DNA of 12,476 nt from Nitrospinota bacterium. GTDB taxonomy: Bacteria > Nitrospinota_A > UBA7883 > JACRLM01. Where the stretch lies: the NCBI GenBank assembly GCA_015231995.1, contig JADGAO010000081.1, positions 1 to 12,476 on the forward strand, written 5' to 3'. Below the pieces are notes generated by a model. The model did no database searches, was not told the origin of the DNA, and worked only from the letters and a program-made list of their open reading frames with translations. The position numbers and the translations under genes were made by a program. Positions 1-7,179 of this stretch are shown piece after piece. Position 1 is the stretch's first letter. Every line of letters begins with the position of its first letter.

Positions 1-20
1 TGATCCTTCGGTCGCTAGGG

Positions 21-88
21 CTCCCTCAGGATGACAAAAAACGACACTTCCCTCAGCATGACACAAAGCGGACTCCCGCAGGATGACC
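21..88. repeat. Three imperfect direct repeats downstream of mqnC
   Basis: A 14-base core of the form CCCTCAGGATGACA occurs at 23-36. It recurs with one change at 50-63 and with two changes at 75-88, so the period is 25-27 bases. The bases before it (1-20) also resemble the same kind of low-complexity repeat. The copies lie just past the mqnC stop codon, between the end of the minus-strand operon and the window edge. I see no ORF of its own and no convincing terminator hairpin. Short intergenic repeats with this CTCAGGATGAC core are, to my knowledge, frequent in environmental bacterial genomes, but their function is not something I can state. Confidence 0.6.
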
Positions 89-92
89 AATG

Positions 93-1160
93 TCACTCCA
101 GAATGTCGTACTTCATATTCCTTCGTTTCGGGGTCATCCCCGCGTCTTCGATGAGCCGCCTTATGTCTTTCTCCGACATGCGGAACGTGACGCCCGCCGA
201 GGCCACGACGTTTTCTTCTATCATCGTCGAACCCATGTCGTTGGCCCCGAAATAAAGAGCCAGCTGGGATATGTTCGCTCCCTGCGTAACCCACGAGGAT
301 TGGATGTTGTCCACGTTGTCCAGATACAACCGCGATACGGCCAGCGTGCGAAGGTAATCGAAGCCGCCGCTTTTCGTCTCCACCGTCATCGCTGTGTTAT
401 CGGGCTGGAACGTCCAGGGTATGAACGCCGTGAACCCGCCCGTCTCGTCCTGCAGGTCGCGTATCCTGCGCAGGCTCTCCACCCGTTCCGCAAGCGTCTC
501 CACATGGCCGAACATCATCGTGGCCGTCGTTCTCATCCCCTGTTTGTGAGCCTGGCGCATCACGTCTATCCATTCGTCCGCGGAACACTTGTTGGGGCTT
601 GCGATGGCTCTCGTCCTGTCGGTGAGTATCTCCGCTCCGCCGCCGGGGATGGAGTCCAGCCCCGCCTCCCGCAGGCGTCTTATCGTGTCGCCCACGGAAA
701 CGCCGCTCAGGTTTGCGATATGGACTATTTCCGGCGGCGAGAAGGCGTGGATATGGATTGCATGTTTGTTTTTGATCCTGGAGATCAGGTTTTCGTACCA
801 TTCAATTGTGAACTCTGGATGCAGTCCACCCTGCATGAGTATCTGGGAGCCGCCAAGCTCCAGCGTCTCCGCTATCTTCTTGTCAATCTCTTCATCCGAC
901 AGCACATAAGCGCCATCATCGCCTTCCAGCCGGAAGAACGCGCAGAACCTGCACCCGGAAATGCATACGTTGGTGTAGTTTATGTTCCTGTCTATTATGT
1001 ATGTGACGATGGGCGCGGGATTTTTTTTGAGCCGTAGTTGGTTGGCCGCCTGCCCTAACGGAACGAGGTCGTTCGACGCAAGCAGACCCAGCGCGTCCTC
1101 ATCTGCCAGGCGGACTCCTGAAAGGGTGTCGTCGAGTATCCTGTCAATGGCGGCGGTCAT
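93..1160 (-). CDS. mqnC: Cyclic dehypoxanthinyl futalosine synthase (radical SAM), menaquinone biosynthesis
   Basis: The 355-residue product is a radical SAM enzyme. The cluster-binding motif CISGCRFC (Cys66, Cys70, Cys73, a CxxxCxxC pattern) is followed by AFFR, as is usual for the MqnC/MqnE/CofH group. The C-terminal part reads IQSSWVTQG and then FGANDMGSTMIEENVV. That wording is typical of MqnC; MqnE has a different motif there. MqnC cyclises dehypoxanthine futalosine in the futalosine (Mqn) route to menaquinone, acting in the cytosol with SAM and a 4Fe-4S cluster. The length is normal for the family. The ATG overlaps the stop of the upstream CNNM gene as ATGA, so translation is probably coupled; the Shine-Dalgarno is only a weak GAGAG. 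It is the last gene of a five-gene minus-strand unit, and no other mqn gene is in the window. Confidence 0.93.
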   Translation of the reverse strand: MTAAIDRILDDTLSGVRLADEDALGLLASNDLVPLGQAANQLRLKKNPAPIVTYIIDRNINYTNVCISGCRFCAFFRLEGDDGAYVLSDEEIDKKIAETLELGGSQILMQGGLHPEFTIEWYENLISRIKNKHAIHIHAFSPPEIVHIANLSGVSVGDTIRRLREAGLDSIPGGGAEILTDRTRAIASPNKCSADEWIDVMRQAHKQGMRTTATMMFGHVETLAERVESLRRIRDLQDETGGFTAFIPWTFQPDNTAMTVETKSGGFDYLRTLAVSRLYLDNVDNIQSSWVTQGANISQLALYFGANDMGSTMIEENVVASAGVTFRMSEKDIRRLIEDAGMTPKRRNMKYDILE

Positions 1161-2434
1161 TTGGGTTCGCTCTCTTTTTCCACGGTTTCCACCCGCGTGT
1201 CGTAAAGCTCCACCGACTTGACCATCCGCGACGTCGAGTCGTTTATCGTGATAAGGAACGGATTGACCGCAAGCCTCTCTCCGGCCTTGGGGATGCGCTC
1301 CATCGAGTGGTTTATGAAACCGCTCATGGTCTCATAATCCCCTTTGGGCATCCCCAGGGCAAGCTCCTCGTTGATTGTGTCTATTTCCATCATTGCGTTG
1401 ATGACGTACCTGCCTTCGCCGGTCTTCTCGTAATATTTTACGGGGCTGTCGTATTCGTCCTCTATCTCCCCCACGATTTCCTCTACCAGGTCTTCGATGG
1501 TGACGATGCCTATCGCCCCGCCGTATTCGTCCACCACCACGGCCATGTGTATCTTCTTCTCCTGCATCTCTTTGAGCAGGTCGGCGTTCTTCTTCGTGAT
1601 AGGGGTGTAGAAAACGGGGCTCATCACCTTGTCGAGCCGGACGCTCAGGTCTTTGCGGTTCATCACGTCGAAAACGCTTACTATCCCGACGATGTTGAAT
1701 ATCCTTTCAACGAAAACCGGGAGGCGGGAGTATTGCGTCTCGGCCATCCTGGCTTTGGCTTCCGCAAGCGTCGAGACGCTCGGCGCGCCAACGACAGTTA
1801 CAAGCGGCCGCATGACCGACTCGAGCGTGTTTGTGCGGAACTCGAATATCTTCCTTATCATCTTGCGTTCGTCGTGCTCGATGGAAAGGCTTTCGGTCCC
1901 CATTTTCGTCAGCAGTAACAGCTCCTCGCGGGAGACATGCCCGCGCGAGACGTTCTTGTGGCCGACGAACATCCTCACGGCGAACCGCGATATCCACGAT
2001 GTGACGGCCAGTATCGGCGTGAACAGCTTCTGCGCCAGTTCCAGCGGCCTTGCGATGATCGGGGCCACGTCGTCGGCCCGCTGGCGGAAGAGGGTTTTGG
2101 GGACGATCTCGCCGAGCAATAGCGTGAGCGGCCCCATCACGAGGAAAGAGTAGAAGTCCGCCTCGTTCTCGCCGAAGCGTTGAGCCACGAACATCGTCGC
2201 GATGGACGACCCCGCAAACACGCTTAGGTTTGTGCCAAGCGATGTGGTTCCGAAAATCTTGTCGGGTTGCCCCAGCAGTCTTTCTACTGTGGCGGCGGAT
2301 TTAAGCCCGTTTTCCGCCAGATGGCGCATCCTGATCCTGTTGTATGTTATCAGGGCCAGTTCCCCGCCGGAGAAAAAGCCCTCCAGCAGGAGGAAAGCGC
2401 CTATCAATATCAGCGTCAGCGCCGGATCCATCAT
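1157..2434 (-). CDS. CNNM/CorC (HlyC-like) membrane protein with CBS pair, copy 1
   Basis: The 425-residue protein has the classic UPF0053 order. An N-terminal DUF21/CNNM membrane domain (about 1-160) has several hydrophobic segments, the SGGELAL motif near 22-28 and GEIVPKT at 108-114. A CBS pair (about 205-325) opens with MRP at 208 and contains DEYGGAIGIVTIEDL. A C-terminal CorC_HlyC domain (about 335-415) follows. Such proteins sit in the inner membrane; some relatives are implicated in Mg2+ (or Co2+) efflux with nucleotide sensing by the CBS pair, while the HlyC haemolysin label is historical. Transport substrate is inferred, not shown. The start codons are ATGATG; the first is preceded by a strong AAGGAG at 2442-2447, and it overlaps the stop of the second CNNM gene as ATGA. 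The gene is a paralogue of its upstream neighbour, with GEIxPKT at the identical residue position. Confidence 0.9.
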   Translation of the reverse strand: MMDPALTLILIGAFLLLEGFFSGGELALITYNRIRMRHLAENGLKSAATVERLLGQPDKIFGTTSLGTNLSVFAGSSIATMFVAQRFGENEADFYSFLVMGPLTLLLGEIVPKTLFRQRADDVAPIIARPLELAQKLFTPILAVTSWISRFAVRMFVGHKNVSRGHVSREELLLLTKMGTESLSIEHDERKMIRKIFEFRTNTLESVMRPLVTVVGAPSVSTLAEAKARMAETQYSRLPVFVERIFNIVGIVSVFDVMNRKDLSVRLDKVMSPVFYTPITKKNADLLKEMQEKKIHMAVVVDEYGGAIGIVTIEDLVEEIVGEIEDEYDSPVKYYEKTGEGRYVINAMMEIDTINEELALGMPKGDYETMSGFINHSMERIPKAGERLAVNPFLITINDSTSRMVKSVELYDTRVETVEKESEPK

Positions 2435-3714
2435 GACGCCTCTCCTTCAGCGGGAGCGCTTGCGGTGACACGGGAGACAAGTATCTCCATTATTCGTCGT
2501 CCCTTGAGCTTCTCCACCGTGAAGCGGAACCCCTCCGCTTCCACCGACTCCCCCAGTTGCGAAGCTCTCCCGAAAAGGTGGAAGACGTACCCGCCCACGG
2601 TTTCCAGCTCGTCATGCGAAAGGTCCACGCCGAAGCGTTCGTTGAAATCGTCCAGCGGCATTGCGGCCGAAACGATGAATCCGCCGCCGTCTGCCTGCTT
2701 GACCGATTCGCCATCGGCGGAGCCGGGCGCGCCCGTTTGCCCGATGAGTTCGGCGATAATGTCGTCCATCGTTATTATTCCCTGCACGCCGCCGTATTCA
2801 TCCATGGCCACGGCCATGTGCCTTTTGCGTTTTTTGAACCCGCGCAGAAGCTCGTTGACGGTCACTGTGACTGGCACGATGTAAGGGTCGCGCAACAGAT
2901 CCTTCAGCGAAAGGCTGGAGGGGGGCGGATAGTCGTATTTCAAAAGGTCTTTCTTGAACAGCACTCCCTCGATATTGTCTATCGTCCCGTTGTAAACGGG
3001 CGCGCGGGCAAAGGAAGATTGCGCCATTTTGTCCCATGCGTCCTTGAGCGGCATGTTCACGTCCAGCGCCAGTATTTCCGTCCTCGGCGTCATCAGGTCG
3101 CCCACGGTAAGGTCTCCAAGGTCGAAGACGTTCTGGATCATCTCGCTTTCGGACTCGTCTATCACGCCCTTGTCGGCCCCCTCTTCGACCAGGGTTTTTA
3201 TCTCATCCTCGGTCAGGGCGAAATTATCCGCCTGCGATTTGCCGCCAAGAAGCCGGGAAATCCAGTTTGCGGTGATTGTGACCACGTACTGAAGCGGGTA
3301 TATGGCTATCGTCAGAGCGGTCAGGATAGGAGCCGCGATCAACGCCCATTTCTCGTTTGTGTAGTGGGCGAATGTCTTTGGGCTTATCTCCCCGAACGTG
3401 ATCAGCAGGAAGGCCCCGGCGCCGAGGGCGATACCCACCCCCACCCCGTGGAACGTCTCTATGGCAAGGTAAGTCACCACGGCGGAAATGGCCACGTTGA
3501 CAAGTTCGTTGCATGTGTAAAGCGTTATCAGGAGCCGTTCCGGTTTGGATAGCAGTTCCGCCACCTGCTGGCCGGCCCAGCCGCCGGTGTGCCGGAGCCT
3601 GTCCACCTGGAGCCGCGACAACGAAAAAAAGGCGACCTCGCAACCTGAACAGAAAGCCGACGCGGTTATAAGAAGAGGCAGTATCGCCCAACGAATTGTA
3701 ATGGAGTCTTCCAT
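2431..3714 (-). CDS. CNNM/CorC (HlyC-like) membrane protein with CBS pair, copy 2
   Basis: The 427-residue protein has a DUF21/CNNM membrane domain (about 5-160; motifs SGCEVAF at 23-29 and GEISPKT at 108-114) and a CBS pair starting at MTPRTEI (208). The pair holds DEYGGVQGIITMDDII. A CorC_HlyC domain ends in the usual VEKLKGRRI-like strand. The predicted place is the inner membrane with CBS and C-terminal domains in the cytosol; a role in Mg2+ or other cation export is inferred from family members. I chose the ATG at 3714. The open frame extends to a TTG at 3780, but that would overlap the M16 gene by 50 bases, adds a segment unlike the family and has no Shine-Dalgarno. The gap to the M16 stop is 16 bases. 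It overlaps the next gene as ATGA. Together with copy 1 it looks like an old tandem duplication, well diverged. Confidence 0.88.
   Translation of the reverse strand: MEDSITIRWAILPLLITASAFCSGCEVAFFSLSRLQVDRLRHTGGWAGQQVAELLSKPERLLITLYTCNELVNVAISAVVTYLAIETFHGVGVGIALGAGAFLLITFGEISPKTFAHYTNEKWALIAAPILTALTIAIYPLQYVVTITANWISRLLGGKSQADNFALTEDEIKTLVEEGADKGVIDESESEMIQNVFDLGDLTVGDLMTPRTEILALDVNMPLKDAWDKMAQSSFARAPVYNGTIDNIEGVLFKKDLLKYDYPPPSSLSLKDLLRDPYIVPVTVTVNELLRGFKKRKRHMAVAMDEYGGVQGIITMDDIIAELIGQTGAPGSADGESVKQADGGGFIVSAAMPLDDFNERFGVDLSHDELETVGGYVFHLFGRASQLGESVEAEGFRFTVEKLKGRRIMEILVSRVTASAPAEGEAS
2442..2447 (-). promoter_or_regulatory. Shine-Dalgarno of CNNM copy 1
   Basis: On the minus strand AAGGAG ends seven bases before the ATG at 2434. 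It lies inside the 3' end of the upstream CNNM gene and supports both the start choice and independent ribosome loading on top of coupling. It is the best ribosome site in the minus-strand operon. Confidence 0.75.
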
Positions 3715-3730
3715 CGCTGGTAAAATAAGG

Positions 3731-5203
3731 TCAGTCCTTCCCCGTATAGTCCCGCAGGGCGACGTTGTCAATCCTGCCAAGGCCCGACAAAGCCCCGGAC
3801 GAGGCCAGAGTCTCCGGGTCGCCGACGATCATTATTTTAAGCCCGTCGGGGATAAGGCGTTTGTTGGCGCACGCCGTCACATCGTCGGCGGTGACGGCCA
3901 TCACCTTGTCGCGGAACGTCTCCAGGTAATCGTCGGGCATCCCGTAGTAATCCACGATCATCCTCTGTTCCAGAAGACGCTCCGGCTTGTCGAAAATGAA
4001 CACGAACGAATTGACTATCGAGTCTTTGGCCAGTTTAAGCTCTTCGGGCGTAACAGGCTCCGTCCGTATCCGCCCGACCTCCGATTTCATGATGCTTATC
4101 ACTTCGCCCGCGCTAACGGTTTTCGTCTCCGCGCCCATGATAAACGTCCCCGGCTCCCACCTTCCGGCCATGTTGTAAGACCAGGCGGAGTAGGCTAGCC
4201 CCTTCTCCACACGCACCTTCTGCATTATCCGCGAGGCGAACCCGTTGCCGCCGAGTATCTCGTCCAACACCCGCGCGGCGTGATAGTCCGGGTCGGAGCG
4301 TTTCATTCCCAGATGCCCCATCCGTACGACAGCCTGGGGAAGTTTTTTCGGGGCGACAAATACCCCGCCTTCTACCGTGTCTTTTACATGCGGGACTTCG
4401 GGATAAACGGCCGGCGGGGCCTTCCAGTCCTTGAAAACTTCCTCGAGGCGGGCGATAAGCGGCGTTTCGTCAAAATCGCCCGTCACACCGATAATCACCG
4501 ACGATGGCCGGACGTATGAAGCGTGGAACTTCGCGGCGTCTTTGGCGGTGATGGATTTTACAGTTTCCAGCGTCGGCTTGACGCCGTAGGGGGACCCCGC
4601 GTATATCCTGCTTCTCAGCTCGCGGTCGGCTATCTGCGTCGGGTCGTCGTTTTCCCGGCGTATGGAATCAATAACCCTGGCTTTTGCAAGCTCGAACCTT
4701 TCCTGGTCGAATCTGGGATTCCGCAAAACGTCGGCGAAAATCTCCAACCCCTCGTTCAAATTCTTGGTGAGCGTGGAGAGGGCGGCCTTGCCGTTCTCTT
4801 CGCCGATCATCGTCTCCACGGAGATGGCCTTCCGCTCCAGAACCTCGTCGAGCTGGTCTGGCGTCCGCTTCTTCGTCCCGCCGGAGCGCATCACCGAACC
4901 GGTAATCCCGGCCAAACCCGCTTTGTCCTTCGGCTCCCATATGGAACCCGCCTTGATGAAGGCGACGACGTTGACTATCGGCAACTCTTTGTCCTGGAGC
5001 AGGTGGACTTTTATCCCGTTGGAGAGTTTGACCAGCTTGGTTTTCGGCAGGTCGGTCTTTATCGGCTTCGGCTCGAAATACAGCAAGTCCACAGTTTTGG
5101 GCGACATGGCAGGCCCCGGCTTTATCGTCCCGGTTTTCGGGTAATAACAGCTGGAAATGAGCGGGGCGATCAAAAGCGCCGCAATGGCCAGATATGCTCT
5201 CAT
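3731..5203 (-). CDS. M16-family peptidase-like lipoprotein, non-catalytic subunit
   Basis: The 490-residue protein starts with a lipoprotein signal peptide (lipobox I-S-S-C, lipidation Cys19). Two M16 domains follow: an N-terminal one (about 55-205) and an M16C domain (about 215-400). Where active members have HxxEH, this protein has G-I-T-G-S at 99-103, so it cannot bind zinc there. It does keep the second-half signature VRVEKGLAYS, with Arg331 and Tyr338 seven residues apart, as in the Arg/Tyr pair that helps catalysis in insulin-degrading enzyme. This is the expected make-up of the beta-type partner of a heterodimeric M16B protease, working with the zinc subunit encoded just upstream. Likely site: periplasmic face of a membrane. 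The ATG overlaps the stop of the active subunit (ATGA). The ribosome site is a modest GGTGAAG. The target protein or peptide is unknown. Confidence 0.88.
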   Translation of the reverse strand: MRAYLAIAALLIAPLISSCYYPKTGTIKPGPAMSPKTVDLLYFEPKPIKTDLPKTKLVKLSNGIKVHLLQDKELPIVNVVAFIKAGSIWEPKDKAGLAGITGSVMRSGGTKKRTPDQLDEVLERKAISVETMIGEENGKAALSTLTKNLNEGLEIFADVLRNPRFDQERFELAKARVIDSIRRENDDPTQIADRELRSRIYAGSPYGVKPTLETVKSITAKDAAKFHASYVRPSSVIIGVTGDFDETPLIARLEEVFKDWKAPPAVYPEVPHVKDTVEGGVFVAPKKLPQAVVRMGHLGMKRSDPDYHAARVLDEILGGNGFASRIMQKVRVEKGLAYSAWSYNMAGRWEPGTFIMGAETKTVSAGEVISIMKSEVGRIRTEPVTPEELKLAKDSIVNSFVFIFDKPERLLEQRMIVDYYGMPDDYLETFRDKVMAVTADDVTACANKRLIPDGLKIMIVGDPETLASSGALSGLGRIDNVALRDYTGKD

Positions 5204-6732
5204 TTTTTCTTCACCAGCGTAGCGGTGGTGGAGTTGGATTTGACGAAATATTTCACGGCAACTCTCTGGATATCCTCCGGGGACACCGCGCGGATTTTGT
5301 CCATCTCCCGAAGGGCCTCTCTCCAGTCGCCTCTTATTATCTGGTAGTTCGAAAGCAGGCGCGCCATCCCGTAATGGGAAGCCAAGCCGTGGATGAAATC
5401 CGATTCCATGTTATTGATCACCTTGTCTAGCTCCTCGCGGGAAACAGGCTCTTTCTTGAGCCGTTCAAGCTCTTCCCAAACGGCTTTCTCCACATCCTCC
5501 GTGGTGTGAGGCGGACGTGGTTCGCCGCTTACGACGAACATGTTCGGATACCTGTCGCCGGGAGCCGTGAACGTGCCGACGGAAAGGGCCACTTTCCTCT
5601 GGCGCACCACGTTTTTGTCGAACCTGCCCGTCCTGCCGTGGGAGAGGATAGAGTCTATAACCGAAAAAACATAATCGTCGTCGTTGGGCGCAACCGGTTT
5701 GTGGAAACCCATCATCATGGTTGGGCTCGCGTCGAATTCCACGTTCACCCTGCGTTCGCCACCCTGATCCGGCTCCTCGCTGATCAAACGGTCCGGCAGG
5801 GGCCGGGCGGGGATCGGGCCGAAATATTTTGTGATTACGGATTTAAGCTCGTCGAAATCCAGATCGCCGACGATGGCTATCACGGCGTTGTTGGGGACAT
5901 ACCAGTCCTTGAGGAACTTGTTCACGTCCGACAGCGGAAGCCGTGATATGTCCCGTTCCCATCCGATTATCGGGTTGCCGTAAGGATGCGCGATGAACGA
6001 CGTGGCCAGGAACCGCTCGTAGAGCTTGCCATCCGCGTTGTTTTCGTAGCTTCTTCTAAGCTCTTCGAGCACCACCTCGCGTTCGGAGTAATACTCCCGT
6101 AAAACCGGATTCTCCAGCCTGTCCGCCTCCAGCTTCGCCCAAAGCTCCAGCTTGTTGGACGGCAGGCTGATCATATACAGAGTCGTGTCTTTGCTTGTGC
6201 CTGCGTTATGCCCGACGCCGCCTTCGGCGGAATATATCTTGGAATAACTCTCAGAGACTACGAACTTCCTCTGCTCTTCCTGGGCCTTCGCAAGCTCCGA
6301 TTTCATATCCTCTATCTTTTTGCCGTCAGCGCCGTTTCTTATTTCCCTGTCAAGTTGGTCGCCGAGAAGGTCAACCTTTTCGAGAAGCGGTTTTTCCTTT
6401 TCCCAGTCCAGAGTGCCGATCCGTCTGGTGCCTTTGAAAAGCATGTGTTCGAGCATGTGCGCCGCGCCGGTGCGCCCCGCCGCTTCATCCACAGACCCCA
6501 CGTTGAACACCATGTGCGCCGCGAAGATGGGCGCGCCTTTTCTTTCGAGGAAAAGAACCTTCATTCCGTTTTTGAGCGTAAATTCTTTGACCCGTTCGGT
6601 AAGGTCGAAAGAAAACGCGGTTGTGGAGTGGAGGAAAACAAGGGAAAACGCGACGGCGAAGGCCGTAAAACGGGAAAGTTGCCCGCCAAACGGCGGGTTT
6701 TTACGCGGGACAACGCCCAACGATGTTTTCAT
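5200..6732 (-). CDS. M16-family zinc peptidase, catalytic subunit, secreted
   Basis: With the ATG at 6732 the product is 510 residues. An N-terminal export signal has a long polar start and a hydrophobic stretch near 21-40 (FTAFAVAFSLVF). The M16 zinc motif HMLEH is at 92-96, followed by MLFKGT. The distal Glu ligand is most likely in REVVLEEL (about residue 224). The distance from HxxEH is about 128 residues against roughly 76 in classical members, owing to a charged, heptad-like insertion near 108-160, probably a coiled coil. The M16C domain follows, but the GLAYS Tyr is replaced by Leu (KVALSVG), so the Arg/Tyr function must come from the partner encoded next. The frame could begin at a TTG at 6762, only about ten bases past the expected transcript start, so the ATG is preferred. 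No clear Shine-Dalgarno is visible. First gene of the operon. Confidence 0.9.
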   Translation of the reverse strand: MKTSLGVVPRKNPPFGGQLSRFTAFAVAFSLVFLHSTTAFSFDLTERVKEFTLKNGMKVLFLERKGAPIFAAHMVFNVGSVDEAAGRTGAAHMLEHMLFKGTRRIGTLDWEKEKPLLEKVDLLGDQLDREIRNGADGKKIEDMKSELAKAQEEQRKFVVSESYSKIYSAEGGVGHNAGTSKDTTLYMISLPSNKLELWAKLEADRLENPVLREYYSEREVVLEELRRSYENNADGKLYERFLATSFIAHPYGNPIIGWERDISRLPLSDVNKFLKDWYVPNNAVIAIVGDLDFDELKSVITKYFGPIPARPLPDRLISEEPDQGGERRVNVEFDASPTMMMGFHKPVAPNDDDYVFSVIDSILSHGRTGRFDKNVVRQRKVALSVGTFTAPGDRYPNMFVVSGEPRPPHTTEDVEKAVWEELERLKKEPVSREELDKVINNMESDFIHGLASHYGMARLLSNYQIIRGDWREALREMDKIRAVSPEDIQRVAVKYFVKSNSTTATLVKKK

Positions 6733-6779
6733 CGGGCGCAAGCTGTGGTTAAAGTAAAACAAATCTGCATAGAAGCCGG

Positions 6780-6808
6780 ATTCTAAATCAGCCGGTGAAA
6801 AGAGTCAA
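6780..6808 (-). promoter_or_regulatory. Sigma70-type promoter of the M16-CNNM-mqnC operon
   Basis: Read on the minus strand, a -35 box TTGACT (6803-6808) and a -10 box TAGAAT (6780-6785) are separated by exactly 17 bases. Each differs from consensus at one base. Transcription would start near 6773 and leave a leader of about 41 bases before the ATG at 6732. The promoter lies between the 60-aa gene and the operon, so the operon need not depend on read-through. No operator-like dyad is obvious. Confidence 0.7.
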
Positions 6809-6816
6809 CCTTAGAG

Positions 6817-6860
6817 GGGAAGACTGCACTGCCGGAGACGTCAAGCGATGCAGTCTTCCC
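6817..6860 (-). terminator. Hairpin over the stop codon of the Rho_N/SAP-like gene
   Basis: Perfect 12-base arms (6817-6828 and 6849-6860) are separated by a 20-base loop that includes the stop codon of the 60-aa gene. It is well placed to end that transcript before the operon promoter begins at 6808. After the stem the minus strand reads CTCTAAGG and only later CTTTT, so there is no proper U-tract. It may be a weak or Rho-dependent terminator or a 3'-end stabiliser. Confidence 0.4.
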
Positions 6861-7023
6861 TCCAGGCGCAACCTGTCAGGCCGCAGTCCGGTATTTTAAG
6901 AAAACAGTCCGTATTGCCTTCCGCAAGCTGTATTGCCCTTATAAGGTCTTCTTTTTTCTTAAGCTTGGTTATGTTGGCGACACCTTTGGCTTTGGCTATT
7001 TCCTTGATGGCTTCGAGTTTCAT
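6841..7023 (-). CDS. Small Rho_N/SAP-like protein with C-terminal cysteines
   Basis: The 60-residue protein has an N-terminal helix-extended-helix segment (about 1-35: MKLEAIKEIAKAKGV then LKKKEDLIRAIQLAEG), which resembles the Rho termination factor N-terminal / SAP fold used for nucleic-acid contact. A tail with four cysteines follows (Cys40, Cys47, Cys52, Cys58; spacing 6, 4, 5), the last three around CGLTGCAWREDC. The cysteines could bind a metal; this is inferred. Small stand-alone proteins of this layout occur in several environmental lineages and their function is not known to me. The gene is basic and lysine-rich at the start, unlike its GC-rich neighbours, but looks intact. The Shine-Dalgarno (GTGAAG region) is weak. 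No convincing promoter was found in 7024-7110. It is transcribed towards the M16 operon, from which it is separated by a hairpin and a promoter. Confidence 0.75.
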   Translation of the reverse strand: MKLEAIKEIAKAKGVANITKLKKKEDLIRAIQLAEGNTDCFLKIPDCGLTGCAWREDCIA

Positions 7024-7110
7024 GTAACTTCACACCCACTACTATTTATGATACGCGTAGTTTACAACGATTTTCACTGTAAGTCTGCATATTATTAAGG
7101 AGTTTTCCCT

Positions 7111-7133
7111 GGAGCGTGGGCATCTTGCCCGCA
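7111..7133 (+). repeat. REP copy 1 (left outer, forward)
   Basis: The copy carries a GGAGC foot followed by an imperfect stem and loop of the type GCGGGC-ATCTT-GCCCGC, here with T for C in the first arm (GTGGGC), which leaves one G-T pair. It matches the reverse complement of copy 2 at 22 of 23 positions. It is the most diverged of the four copies. Confidence 0.8.
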
Positions 7134-7134
7134 A

Positions 7135-7169
7135 CACGTTAATGGAGCCTCGAAGGCTCCATTAACGTG
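7135..7169. repeat. Perfect 16-bp palindromic hairpin A
   Basis: Arms 7135-7150 and 7154-7169 are exact reverse complements, with only a CGA loop between them. It starts two bases after REP copy 1. Its sequence (CACGTTAATGGAGCCT arm) has no similarity to the REP motif, so it is a separate palindrome. There is no T-run after it on either strand, so it is not a standard terminator. Confidence 0.8.
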
Positions 7170-7179
7170 GAAAGATCAA

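Noticed and set aside
90..1037. Plus-strand open frame opposite mqnC (315 codons)
   Set aside because: It is antisense to a well-recognised radical SAM gene, its translation is rich in Arg, His and Pro with no domain I recognise, and it has no ribosome site. GC-rich antisense frames of this kind are expected.
2557..3552. Long plus-strand open frame opposite CNNM copy 2, with similar ones at 1307-1918 and 4523-5347
   Set aside because: These mirror conserved minus-strand proteins and look like codon-bias shadows with no motif or start signal.
3715..3780. Longer N-terminus for CNNM copy 2 starting with TTG at 3780
   Set aside because: It would overlap the M16 gene by 50 bases, has no Shine-Dalgarno and adds residues not found in the family; the ATG at 3714 starts right before the first membrane segment.
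6733..6762. TTG at 6762 as start of the catalytic M16 gene
   Set aside because: It lies about ten bases from the predicted transcript start and adds a segment that does not improve the signal peptide; the ATG at 6732 is better.
6733..6779. Riboswitch (for example Mg2+ responsive) in the leader of the operon that carries the CNNM genes
   Set aside because: The predicted leader is only about 41 bases, with no recognisable aptamer or terminator hairpin.
7024..7110. Promoter for the 60-aa gene
   Set aside because: The best box pair on the minus strand (GTGAAA, 18 bases, TATCAT) is too weak to list; nothing else stands out in this stretch.
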